The notes below the pieces were generated by a model. The model did no database searches. It was not told the origin of the DNA and saw only the letters and a list, made by a program, of their open reading frames with translations. From Paenibacillus sp. GP183 (lineage in GTDB: Bacteria > Bacillota > Bacilli > Paenibacillales > NBRC-103111): a stretch of DNA of 64,000 bases. The stretch covers positions 1,674,001 to 1,738,000 of the forward strand of contig NZ_FNSW01000001.1 in assembly GCF_900104695.1 (NCBI RefSeq), given 5' to 3'. Position numbers and translations under genes: made by a program. Positions 28,070 to 37,603 of the stretch are shown here, in pieces; within the stretch, counting starts at the first letter, position 1, and each line of letters opens with the position of its first letter.

Positions 28070-28972
28070 TCATACCGTCTTTAATCGTACAGGCTTTATA
28101 TTTTTAACTTCGCCGTTTACAACAACAATGACGGGAAACGAACTGCAGTTGTGAGAGATTCCAATACGCTCGGAGGCATCAATCACAATCAGGCCGCCTG
28201 TTTCACCAGTTAAACGCGTCATACGCTCGATCGCCTCTTCGGCCACATCCTGGGGATGCTTGCCCGACCTAATCTGGTCGTCCACAAATTTGGCAGTTAA
28301 CGTCTGAATGAAGGCTTCTCCTTTTCCTGTACAAACAACGGCAGATTGCTCCGATGCATAAATCCCTCCTCCGATGATCGGAGTATCTCCGACCCTTCCA
28401 GGCAATTTCATGAATGCTCCTCCAGTAGAAGAGCCTGCAGCCAGCTTTCCTTTATCGTCGCAGACGATGCAGCCCACAGTATCGGTTTCTTTCTTTAATC
28501 CGGTATATAAACTGAAATCGAGCTTCTTCCCTTCAGCCAGTAATTGGCGCGCAAGGTTCCATGACTCTAGCTGCTCGCTAATGATACAATTATCTAATGG
28601 AATTCCTTTTTCTCTGGCGAATAAGGCCGCCCCAGCACCAGCCAAAATCACATGCTCGGATTCCTCCAGCAAACGATAAGCGGCGCTAATCGCATACCTT
28701 GTTTGCGGCATCGCAGCTACGGCCGCGAACTTTTTAGTATCCCCGTCCATTATCGACCCATCCACTTCCACGAAACCGTCCCTATTCAATACGGATCCTA
28801 ATCCGGCATTAAATAGCGGATTATCTTCCATCTCATTAACAGCCACTTCAATCGCATTTAACCGACCTTCGAAAAGCTTTGCGTAACCTTTTAAAGCGGC
28901 CCTGCTTAACCCTTCGATAAATGATGTTTCCTCACTTGTTTCCACGCTGCCATGAACAATGATTGTTGACAT
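28070..28972 (-). CDS. Isoaspartyl peptidase/L-asparaginase (Ntn-hydrolase, family T2)
   Basis: 300 residues. The self-processing Thr165 in 'KETDTVGCIVCDDKGKLAAGSSTGG' begins the beta chain. 'FNAGLGSVLNRDGFVEVDGSIMDG' and 'RVGDTPIIGGGIYA' match plant-type asparaginases. It cleaves isoaspartyl dipeptides or asparagine. GGAGGGGGG precedes the ATG. First gene of the minus-strand cluster, facing the GntR gene across the IS630 element. Confidence 0.92.
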   Translation of the reverse strand: MSTIIVHGSVETSEETSFIEGLSRAALKGYAKLFEGRLNAIEVAVNEMEDNPLFNAGLGSVLNRDGFVEVDGSIMDGDTKKFAAVAAMPQTRYAISAAYRLLEESEHVILAGAGAALFAREKGIPLDNCIISEQLESWNLARQLLAEGKKLDFSLYTGLKKETDTVGCIVCDDKGKLAAGSSTGGAFMKLPGRVGDTPIIGGGIYASEQSAVVCTGKGEAFIQTLTAKFVDDQIRSGKHPQDVAEEAIERMTRLTGETGGLIVIDASERIGISHNCSSFPVIVVVNGEVKNIKPVRLKTV

Positions 28973-29057
28973 GAATTATCCCCCCTCCTGTTGTTCGCTT
29001 ATAACCCGCATCTCAAATCATTTGAATTATTTACTGGTTAGCGAACTATTTCATTGA

Positions 29058-29098
29058 AGTATACTAGTAACATACTAGTAATATATCTATGAAGTATA
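29058..29098. repeat. Tandem operator-like repeats, interrupted by the IS630 element
   Basis: A 27-bp unit at 29066-29092 containing TACTAGTAATATATCTAT recurs just beyond the IS at 30255-30284. Removing the IS gives two tandem near-copies. AGTATACT with core GTATAC at 29058-29065 fits sites bound by many FCD-type GntR regulators. Probably the control region shared by the catabolic cluster and gntR. Confidence 0.5.
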
Positions 29099-30254
29099 CT
29101 ATATAAGTTGAACTAAAGTGACTTGGAAGGAATTTCAAGTAATGCTCGTCGAATAGGTTAAGATCAACTATTGGACGGGTGATGCAAGATGAAACCGGTA
29201 GAAGAACAATTGTATGAAGTGGAGCAACGGCTAAAGCATGAGAAGAGCAGACGAATGTTTGAGCGATACCAGTCTGTACGATTGCATCTTCTCGGTAAAA
29301 CGAATGAGGATATCGCCGTAAGCATCGGGAGAAAGCAAAGCACCGTTAGTACTTATCTGCGGCAATACCACAAGCAGGGGCTGGATGGGCTTCAAATGAA
29401 GTTTTCCCCCGGGCCTCCTGAGCAACTCAGCAAGGAGCAACAAGAGAAATTAAAGAAAACGATCACCGACTTCGTCCCTCACGACGTCGGATTTACAGCT
29501 AAGTTTAACTGGACTCTGCAAATCATTGGAGAGTACATCAACCGTGAATTTGGCAAAACATACTCCATTCGAGGCGTCTCGAAATTAATGCACCGGATGG
29601 ATCTCAGCTACACCAAGCCCACTTACACGCTCGCGGCAGCTGACGAAGAAAAGCAACGGTTGTTTGTCGAAACCATCTTCCCAAGGTTAAAAAAATTACG
29701 AGAACGGCGAAATTGATCACTTATTGTTTGAAGATGAAAGTATGATTCGCGATTACCAGGCGCTTCAGAAGACGTGGTTTGCAAAGGGAAAGCAACGGGT
29801 CATCAAGACAACAGGCAAACACCGTGGTGTAAAACTGCTGGCAACACTAGACTATGCAGAAGGTAAAATCGTCTGGAAAGAAGACGAGCAATACAATGCT
29901 GAAGCATTCTTGGTCTTCCTTCAGCAAGTCTTAGCCGCCTATCCTACGGGCAAAATCGTTATGATATTAGACAATGCTCGTATTCATCATGCCAAGTTAC
30001 TTGTACGTTTCTTACAAGAGAAAAAGAGTCGCCTTGAACTTGTGTTTCTCCCTCCGTACAGTCCAGAACTCAACCTCGTTGAAGGCCTCTGGAAGTGGCT
30101 GAAAGCAGATGTCATTAATAACGTCTTTTACCACACGACATCTCAGATTCGAAAGAATGCTGAAGCCTTTATGGACAGAATTATGAGAGATCCACTAAAG
30201 ATAATTGATCGGTTGTGCATACGCATGTGAGTGTCATTGGTTCAACTAATATAG
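29099..30254 (+). mobile_element. IS630-family element
   Basis: 1156 bp bounded by TA on each side (29097-98 and 30255-56), the normal IS630 target duplication. Ends are CTATATAAGTTGAAC and the reverse complement of CTATATTAGTTGAAC. Confidence 0.88.
29189..30230 (+). CDS. IS630-family transposase in two frames (frameshift at A7)
   Basis: The first frame (29189-29716, 175 residues) has a helix-turn-helix and the N-terminal part. The second (to 30230) has the DDE core: 'LLFEDESMIRDYQ', 'IVMILDNARIHHAK', 'FLPPYSPELNLVEGLWKWLK'. The second frame is open from 29691 and joins across the seven A at 29689-29695 (net +1 or -2), giving '...PRLKK/NYENGEIDHLLFEDE'. Frameshifting at A-tracts is known in IS630-type elements, so this may be programmed rather than damage. 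Confidence 0.82.
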
Positions 30255-30522
30255 TAACAAACTAGTAATATATCTATAGTACATCCATAATATATTTATA
30301 GTATATTAGTAATATATCACTTACATTTTACATTGCTAATGTTTCTATAGTAGGTACATACTTGTCGAAATTAATTCTTTTCAAAACTGTGATTTTCGCT
30401 TATGTTATATATAATAACATTAACAAAAAAATTCTACAACACCATTCTACAATTTTCGTTTTATGTGTTATGTTTTGTTACAATAATCAAAAATAACCTA
30501 TGATTTAAGAGAGGTTGTCGGC

Positions 30523-31167
30523 ATGGATGAAAAATCTTCCTTAACGGAACAAATCTATTACAAACTAAAAGAAATGATTTTATACGGCAAGATAAAATCA
30601 GGCGAATTATTAACGGTAGGAGAGATTGCTCAAAACTACCATATTAGTAGAACCCCTGTCAGAGAGGCTTTTACGGCGCTAAAACACGACGGTTTGCTTG
30701 AGGTTTTGCCACATAAAGGTTATTTGGTCAGCAGAATTGATCTTAAAGATCTGGAGGATCTGTTCGTTATTCGAATGATGCTCGAGGGCGGAGCTGCAGA
30801 ACTCGCGGCAACAAATGCGTCCAAGCAAATGATTGCACAATTGGAACAACTGGCTATGGTTGAATTTAGCAAGGACGATGAGAGAGACGAAATCTTTTTC
30901 ATGAAAACGAATTTAAACTTCCATACTTTTGTTGCCAAAGCATCAAAAAATGACAGGCTGGTTAACCTGGTAGCCAATAGCCTCAACCTTATGCAGCGAG
31001 TTTTGCTTTGGGATTTGAAAGACTCAAGCCTTTATTCTATGCAAACAGAGCATATGAAGCTAGTGGAATTAATCGGAAAGAGAGACCCTGTTAATACAAA
31101 AAAGTACATGATCGAACATATTGAAAGCTCCAGAAGACGAATTTTTTCCAGAAATTATAGCTCATAA
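30523..31167 (+). CDS. GntR-family regulator with FCD domain
   Basis: 214 residues. N-terminal winged helix with 'LTVGEIAQNYHISRTPVREAFTALKHDGLLEVLPHKGYLVSRI' (residues about 25-70), then a C-terminal FCD helical domain with the putative metal/ligand residues Asp, His in 'LNFHTFVAKASKN' and later His in 'EHMKLVELI'. FCD regulators usually repress catabolic operons until an acid inducer binds. It is divergent from the amide catabolic cluster and separated from it by the IS630 insertion. Confidence 0.9.
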   Translation: MDEKSSLTEQIYYKLKEMILYGKIKSGELLTVGEIAQNYHISRTPVREAFTALKHDGLLEVLPHKGYLVSRIDLKDLEDLFVIRMMLEGGAAELAATNASKQMIAQLEQLAMVEFSKDDERDEIFFMKTNLNFHTFVAKASKNDRLVNLVANSLNLMQRVLLWDLKDSSLYSMQTEHMKLVELIGKRDPVNTKKYMIEHIESSRRRIFSRNYSS

Positions 31168-31222
31168 ATGGATTATCTACACGAGTTGGATATGCTTAAA
31201 TCCGAAATGTCGGAATACGACC

Positions 31223-31400
31223 TTATTCTTGTCCGCCCATCGCTTGTTGATGCTTTACGGATGAACTCAGTCGTTCCTTGGACATCACCACCGAGGCAAC
31301 TAGGGCCAAAGCCGTTGGAATGAGCGCCCATATAAGAATCTTATAAATGAAGAACAATCGTCTGTTATCCAAAAGATTCATTAAATTCAGGATCGATATT
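31223..31400 (-). pseudogene. Membrane protein, C-terminal remnant
   Basis: The last 50-60 residues read 'DNRRLFFIYKILIWALIPTALALVASVVMSKERLSSS', one membrane helix and a charged tail as at the end of MFS-type transporters. The frame upstream is taken over by the YjbR-like remnant, with no start or other helices. Probably a fragment joined by deletion. Confidence 0.4.
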
Positions 31401-31691
31401 TCCAACGTTAAAGTTAAAATAAGCGATATTTCCGCATTGATCTTCATTGGATCTTTGCTCCAACATTTTCTTAGTTACATTCATGCGCCATATCCGCTCA
31501 AAATGATTTTTAAGTTCCTCCTGATCAACCAAATCCAATCTAAGTAACACATAAGGATACTTACGATAATGGTCTGTAATGTGATAAACTTCAGGATTAA
31601 ATTGCATCATGAAATCTCTATTTTCAAAATCCATTTTAAGAACTAAGGTTATTCCATTAAGTTTTGAAGTGCAAGAAACCAGCAAATTCAA
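31365..31691 (-). pseudogene. MmcQ/YjbR-like protein, N-terminally truncated
   Basis: 'LVLKMDFENRDFMMQFNPEVYHITDHYRKYPYVLLRLDLVDQEELKNHFERIWRMNVTKKM' resembles the C-terminal two thirds of the MmcQ/YjbR family (pattern: long hydrophobic strand, 'P..fy.TdHYr.yP.vL.RL', closing helix). The usual N-terminal 40-50 residues and a ribosome site are missing, and the 3' end runs into the membrane protein remnant. Family assignment is by recall of the motif, moderately sure. Confidence 0.5.
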
Positions 31692-32302
31692 GGGTTTTCT
31701 GGTTTTTTTGTGTAAGTTATTTTAGTTTGACTATTCTTCACATAGTGGGATTTTAACTGGCAATATTTATGTTTGGGGTTGACAAGCCTTCCGTGGGTCT
31801 TTTAAGGTATTCTGAGTTCTCAGGCAACTACAACACACAAAGCATTAACAGGGCTTAAATTGGCTTGTAACTGGTCCAATGGCTAGGAAAATAGAAATAT
31901 TAAGCCAATTGTTAACTGTCCTCTTGAGATGACAGCCAGAAGTGAGAATGTATAACATTTTATTTGAGCAAGCTAAGCTAAAACCCCATTATTATCTGCA
32001 TAGGCAATCGAAACTTTATCGTCAACACTTATACTAATTCGTTGGAATGACAGATTTTCTGAAGGTTCGAATAAAATCGATATACGATGATTTTAAACAA
32101 CGGTTTGAATTTGGTGAGTTATTGGTTGGGAGTCAGTCACACAGAAGCTCGGAAATCTTTTAACGACACCTCACGTTACAAGAATTTACTTCATACTCAT
32201 ACTGTAGACATAAGTACATCCCTCCTGATACATTTGATTCTACATAAGGAAGGAATTTCCTTTAAATTGTCGAATTATTCTGATTATCTAGGAGGTGATA
32301 CA
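31692..32302. other. Gene-free stretch, about 600 bp
   Basis: No credible gene. It contains an inverted pair AATTGGCTT (about 31858) and AAGCCAATT (about 31905), each followed by a TAACTG motif. TAATTCGTTGGA near 32036 resembles the inner part of the transposon ends. Nothing else is recognised. Confidence 0.35.
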
Positions 32303-32431
32303 ATGACAAAGGGCAAAGATGCAAAAAAAGATGCAAAGAAGAAACCTGTCCCTTCCAGCGCTACATCTCAAGGAAGTACAATAAATATACTTAATCAACA
32401 ACCATCAAAGAAAAAGAAAGAGTATAAATAG
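32303..32431 (+). CDS. Small lysine-rich protein, 42 residues
   Basis: Starts after an ideal GGAGGTGATACA. Sequence begins 'MTKGKDAKKDAKKKPVPSS' and ends 'PSKKKKEYK': two lysine-rich blocks around a Ser/Thr/Gln-rich middle, probably disordered. A second small frame with its own GGAGG starts 9 bp after its stop, so the two form a mini-operon. Function unknown. Confidence 0.6.
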   Translation: MTKGKDAKKDAKKKPVPSSATSQGSTINILNQQPSKKKKEYK

Positions 32432-32439
32432 GAGGATCT

Positions 32440-32633
32440 ATGTTCTCAAGTGGTAGCACACTTCGCACCTCTGCCGACTTCGATAATGCCATAATGTTTT
32501 GGCTTAAGATTGAAGTATGGCAAGACGAGGCGTCATTGATTACGCCGGTGTTATTGAATCTCATACAAATGACTCAGTTTCATTTATGAATGAATCAAAA
32601 TATTTAAAAGCTACTTGCGAATTCAACTTTTAA
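32440..32633 (+). pseudogene. Small protein gene with apparent frameshift
   Basis: ATG at 32440 follows AGGAGGATCT. The first frame reads 'MFSSGSTLRTSADFDNAIMFWLKIEVWQDEASL' and then stops at 32589. A -1 shift at about 32540 continues as 'DYAGVIESHTNDSVSFMNESKYLKATCEFNF' to 32633. The joined product of about 65 residues looks like one compact domain. Unrecognised. The end overlaps the convergent tniQ end by 30 bp. Confidence 0.45.
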
Positions 32634-33205
32634 GGAATCTACATAACCACTAATTTTAGAAATTGTTTCTTCTTTAAAATAGTACCTTTTCCTCCCATCC
32701 TTCATGACTAAAGTTAAATCTGCCTCAATACCCCGTTCTCTTAAAATTTTCCACAACCTCTTTTCACCTATTTTTAATTTTTTCATTACATCATTAAAAT
32801 AAAGACCTTTCTCTTCTTGTCTTCTTCTCTTTAAAATTTCCAGACATGCCCTAAGCTGCCCCTCATCATAATAATTGTCATCCAACGTTCGATTCCCACT
32901 TACACGAAAAGGCTTAAGTTGTCCAGACAATGTAAAAGCAATAATTTCAAGTATCGTAAATGTATATTTAGCATACTTAGATAAAACATTATGAAATCTA
33001 ACCATTGAGGGATTTATTTCTTCCCCAATCTCTCCAAGACAATCCTCAACTAGCTTATTTACTTCTTGAATCTGAAACTGAATATTTCAGTGTGGCGGAG
33101 CCACCATTCCGTTAGGTAGTGAGCCAGCTCTCCGGTAAAATTGAGCCATGCGTCTGGTAGAGGGGAGCCACCGGTTTAGGTGGCTCCCCCGATTTTTTTA
33201 ATAAG

Positions 33206-33949
33206 TTAGCTGATGATTCCCTTGCGTTTGCGCATAGAATCGATTCCATCAATCGTAATCGTGTAAGAATTATGGACAATTCGGTCCAATATAGCATCGG
33301 CTAATGTACTTTCTCCGATCTTTCCATGCCAGCCGGCGGGAGAGAACTGGGAGCAAAAGATGGTGGATCCTCTTTGATGTCGAGCTTCCACGATTTCAAG
33401 CAATTCTCTAGCTTCGCTCTCTTTCAGAGAAACAAGCAACCATTCATCCAAAATTAATAAGGGGACTTTTTTGTATTGCTTGATCACTTTCTGGTAGACC
33501 CCTTCGCCCCGTGCAACAGCCAACTCATTTAAGAGATCCGGCAAACGCATGTATTTAGCTGGGTAAAAGTTTCTGCAGGCGGCCATACCAAAAGCAGAAG
33601 CCAAATACGTTTTTCCCGCGCCAGAAGCACCCATGATAATGATGTTGTGTTTTTCCTGGATATATCCACCGGTTGCCAAGCGAAGGATCTGCGTTCGATC
33701 TAGTTTTCTATCCGCATGATACTCGACATTTTCGATGCAGGCATCACTCTGTTGAAGATCAGCACTTCGAATCAGTGCCGACAAACGGTTGTTCTTCCGT
33801 CTGGCCCATTCCATATCGACCAGGAGTCCAAACCGTTCTTCAAATGAAAGGGCATGAAAAGCTGTATCCCGTAGTTGGTTGCGATACGAATCAGCCATAG
33901 CTGCCAGATGCATTTCCTGTAGTTTACGCATGGTAGTTTCATCAAACAT
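33206..33949 (-). CDS. istB: IS21 helper ATPase IstB (element A)
   Basis: 247 residues, AAA+ ATPase related to DnaC/DnaA. Walker A 'MGASGAGKTYLASAFG', Walker B 'VPLLILDEWLL' and the closing 'ILDRIVHNSYTITIDG' motif are complete. It assists IstA in transposition. Lies 2 bp after istA. Confidence 0.9.
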   Translation of the reverse strand: MFDETTMRKLQEMHLAAMADSYRNQLRDTAFHALSFEERFGLLVDMEWARRKNNRLSALIRSADLQQSDACIENVEYHADRKLDRTQILRLATGGYIQEKHNIIIMGASGAGKTYLASAFGMAACRNFYPAKYMRLPDLLNELAVARGEGVYQKVIKQYKKVPLLILDEWLLVSLKESEARELLEIVEARHQRGSTIFCSQFSPAGWHGKIGESTLADAILDRIVHNSYTITIDGIDSMRKRKGIIS

Positions 33950-33951
33950 GA

Positions 33952-35491
33952 CTATTCCCTCCCATAATAATCTGCGCCTCTGGTAAACCCATGAGAAGCA
34001 GAATTAGCGTCCGGCGATGGTGATTCTTGGATTTTCATCCGATCTTGACCTGTGGTTAGAATGGTTTTAATGCTTTGGAAATTAGGTCTGGGCGTATAGG
34101 ACAATGCCTTTGTGCAAGCGGCTTCCAGACGAGCAACGCCATACTTGTCAGCCAGTTTAAGAAGCGCCATACAACTTCTGTACCCTTGTTGTTCGACCTT
34201 GTGGGAAGAAAGGATGGCTTGAACGGTGATGGTCGTATGGGAACCGACCGTTTGCGCCCAAGAGACAAATCGGTTGGCGTTCCACTGGATATATTTCTTA
34301 TGGTTCTCCGGCATATGCGCTTCGACCGTACTGTACTGTCCAGGACGACCGTGAAGCCGCGGATGTGAACATATCCGATGATTGTTAAAGAATACTTCAA
34401 TGATATTGCGGGTAAGACGAACATCGACTTTATGCTTGATATATTCGTATGGAGTAGAGTAGTGCATATTCTCCACAGATATATGATAATTAAATTGGAC
34501 TGTGGCGATTTTCCAGATCGCCAACTCGTAGGGGGCAGCAGGCAAGATTAAAAGCAAGTGTTTTTCTTCGGCAAGAAAAACGCTGCGTCTGCTCCCTTCT
34601 TTCTTTTGAAAGGGTTTGTTATTTAAGGTATCCAGCTTTTCTCGAATGGCTTGATTCAATTCCACTAGACTGAAACATTGTTGTTTGCGTAAAGCAGCTA
34701 TGATCCACGTTGAGACCACGCCGACGGATCCCTCAACATTCGGGATAATCCTTCGGTTTACGAACACGGGCCGGGATGACAGCCGTGCTGTAATGCTCCG
34801 CCATTTCATGGTACGTCTTGTTAATGACTGGCGAATACCAAGAGGCCTTTTCCACGCCCGTCTTGAGATTGTCCGGGATCAGCATACGTGTGGCTCCGCT
34901 GAAAAAGGAATACATATGAACATGTGCAGTGATCCAGCTTTCCTGATTTTGCGATGCAAAAGCCTCTACATAAGCGTACTGGCTGTAGGAAAGCACGCCT
35001 AGAAAAACATACACATCGATCATTTCACCGGAATCTCTATCGATGATCGATGCCGTTTGTCCCGCCCAGTCCACCTCCAACTGTTCTCCAGGTTTTCGCA
35101 AGATCCGCATCGTCGCTTTCGTCTTTTGCGTGTATTGCTGGTAGTGATGGCAGAACTGAGAATACATGAGTGGGATCTCATGGCTTGTCCGACAACCTTC
35201 ACAATATTCGCTCCAAAGCAAACTAAGTGTCACGCCGCTTTTGGCCATCTCCTTGTGGATGTATTCGTAGTCGGGGTATTTCCTTGACGGGGGTGGAGCT
35301 GCCTCAGTAAAGAGGCGTTGGCGCATTTCTCCATCGGTCATTTCGTTTTCGGGCGACCACGCCAATCCGATTTCTTCTGCTCGTTGAATAATTTTAGAAA
35401 TGGTGTTACGCGAGCAGACGCAACTGGCAGCGATGTTACGCTGACTAATCCCTTGGCTATGTAGCCGCAGAATTTCACGGTATGGGGTCAT
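33952..35491 (-). pseudogene. istA: IS21 transposase IstA (element A), frameshifted
   Basis: Reading from 35491 gives an N-terminal helix-turn-helix ('GISQRNIAASCVCSRNTISKIIQRAEE') and the first part of the DDE domain ('LEVDWAGQTASIID', 'MLIPDNLKTGV'). It stops at 34733 just after 'RKPKDY'. The remainder, starting 'PNVEGSVGVVSTWIIAALRK', is in another frame to 33952. A one-base insertion near 34740 explains it. Element A is probably immobile on its own. Confidence 0.85.
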
Positions 35492-36835
35492 TTGAATGAC
35501 CTCCTTATGAATGATTTACACTGCTGTGAGACAGTGCATTCGTTCATTCTACAAGGAAGATCGCTTTCTGGCTCTCATCTCCGGAAGGGTGGCTCTATAT
35601 TACCGGAGAAGTGGCTCTCACTTTCCGGAACAATGGCTCATTTTGCTCCGGAGTATTCAGAAACACTACTTTAGGAGAATTTGCTACTCTAATTGGCGTT
35701 AAATAACCGGCGTCGACTATTTTTTGAACGGAATCTGAAATAACACCAATAATTAAACCGACTTCTTTCTTTGATATCAATGATTGCTTATTGCTCAAGT
35801 AGTCAGCAAGAGTTGTTTTTTCAACTAAATATCTTTGTTGGCCGTTTGTATATTTCGTTTCAATCTGCAACTCATTAAAATCATTTAACTCATGAAGTTT
35901 TTCATAGGCAATACCTGTAATTTGTCTTACTTCCTCCCTTCGAACTTTCCGTCTATCTGCTAGTAAACCTGGGTTCCTTTTAAACACTGAAAAATCTTTC
36001 CTTACGTTTCCTTCATCAATTTGTTCAAGAAAATAGTCGTTATATGCCTCCTGAATCCAAGTAAAAACCTGATCATCAAAAATGATTTCGAAGGCTTTAA
36101 GACGTCCATATCTCTGGCTTCCATTGTTGCGACGTAGGAAATCCTCCAGTACGATAAAAAAATGTTTTGGAAATTCTAGATACATCCAATAAACATTAGC
36201 TAGTGCATTTGCTAAATTGAATCCGCTTTTTTCACCCTTGGAACGATTATAAAAAAATGATAATTTTTCGCTCGTCATCGCGGTATAATCAATTCCACCA
36301 ATAAGCAAGTAAAAACTTTTGTAAGCTAGTAGGAAAAACTGATCAAAATTACAATTTGCAATCACATAACTCTCTTTATCCCATATGCTATTAATTAATT
36401 GTTGCTGGGACTCCTTAAAAATAAAATTCTGATTCACAGCAGACTCTGTACTCTCGTAACTCAATGAACATATTTCACATCTTTGAGTTGTAAATGCTGC
36501 CATGTTAATTAAATGGCCGCACTGAGGACATTGATCTACCATCATTACGTTATGCTCAATACATAGATGAAAGGGAGTAATACACCAGACTGTACGATGA
36601 TAATATTTCCCCCTTATGCACACGGGACAGTATTTCACTTTGTTTTTCATAATAATTTTTGGGTATAGAATAGATCCAAAGAAACCTTTTAAGTTATATC
36701 CATTATTTTCGCCAAAAGAATCAACGTCCTTAATTAGAACGTCTCCTGCGTATTCCGGCTGATCCGGACGGCGATTCCGGAAGTATCCGGACACTAAACC
36801 GGAAACATCCGGACACTTTGTCGAGTGATTTGATC

Positions 36836-37603
36836 TTACGATAATGCAGTATTGTTTTCAATAGATTTTATTGTTTTTTCGGCCATCACTTCCCGCATGG
36901 ATTTCTTTGAATCCAACGATAAGACATATGAGTTGTGGATAATTCGGTCCATTATGGCGTCAGCTGTCGTTGGATCCGGGAATAATTCATACCATTTCGA
37001 GTGGGCCATCTGCCCTGCGATCAATGTGGATGCTTTGTTATACCGACTCTCCGTTATTTCCAGGATGTCACGACTTTCTTCCAATGTGTATCCCTTAAGG
37101 CCGATGTCATCCAGAATTAGTAGCTTCACACCTTGCAACTGCTTCATAAATGCTGTGTACCGGTGTTCGATTTTAGCCGCTTGGATTTCAAGAAGGAGTT
37201 CAGGGATTCTGTAGTATTTGACGGTATACCCTTTTCGGCAAGCGTTATTTCCGAACGCACATGCAAGGTAAGATTTGCCGCTTCCTGTTTTCCCGGTGAT
37301 CACAATGTTCAGTTTCTGCTCCATAAAAGCACAAGTAGCCAAAGTCTGTATGGTCTTTTTATCGATGGTCCGATCGGTGGCATAATCGATATCCTCCAGG
37401 CATGCATTCAACCCTAGAGAAGCACTGTATAATTGCCTTTTAATTCTGGCGTTCTTTCTCGATAGCCATTCTTTTTCCACCATGAGGCCGAGTCGTTCTT
37501 CAAAGGAGAGTTCTCTCCAAGAGGCGTCAGATTCGTCCAGCATTTGAGCCATAACCTTGAGTTTCATATCTTTTAACTTTTCAATGGTGGGGTTATTAAG
37601 CAC
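36836..37603 (-). CDS. istB: IS21 helper ATPase IstB (element B)
   Basis: 255 residues from the GTG at 37603 (GGGGGTGG before it; 8-bp overlap with istA). Walker A 'ITGKTGSGKSYLACAFG' and Walker B 'VKLLILDDIGLKG' present, with the closing 'IMDRIIHNSYVLSLDSKKSMRE'. Intact. Confidence 0.9.
   Translation of the reverse strand: MLNNPTIEKLKDMKLKVMAQMLDESDASWRELSFEERLGLMVEKEWLSRKNARIKRQLYSASLGLNACLEDIDYATDRTIDKKTIQTLATCAFMEQKLNIVITGKTGSGKSYLACAFGNNACRKGYTVKYYRIPELLLEIQAAKIEHRYTAFMKQLQGVKLLILDDIGLKGYTLEESRDILEITESRYNKASTLIAGQMAHSKWYELFPDPTTADAIMDRIIHNSYVLSLDSKKSMREVMAEKTIKSIENNTALS

Larger units (their letters stand above)
33079..35659 (-). mobile_element. IS21-family element A (in tniQ)
   Basis: 2581 bp with ends TGAATA...TATTCA and inner matched blocks GAGCCAYYRTTCCG. 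Flanked by the 5-bp direct repeat GAAAC (33074-33078 and 35660-35664). Inserted in the C-terminal third of tniQ. Confidence 0.88.

Noticed and set aside
31201-31214. Third copy of the TTCCGA operator (TCCGA-AATG-TCGGA)
   Set aside because: The spacer is 4 instead of 3 bp, the outer bases do not pair, and it lies downstream of gntR rather than before a pathway gene.
34733-34809. Programmed frameshift in IstA of IS21-A
   Set aside because: No slippery run at the junction, and IstA of IS21-B has one continuous frame; a simple indel is more likely.
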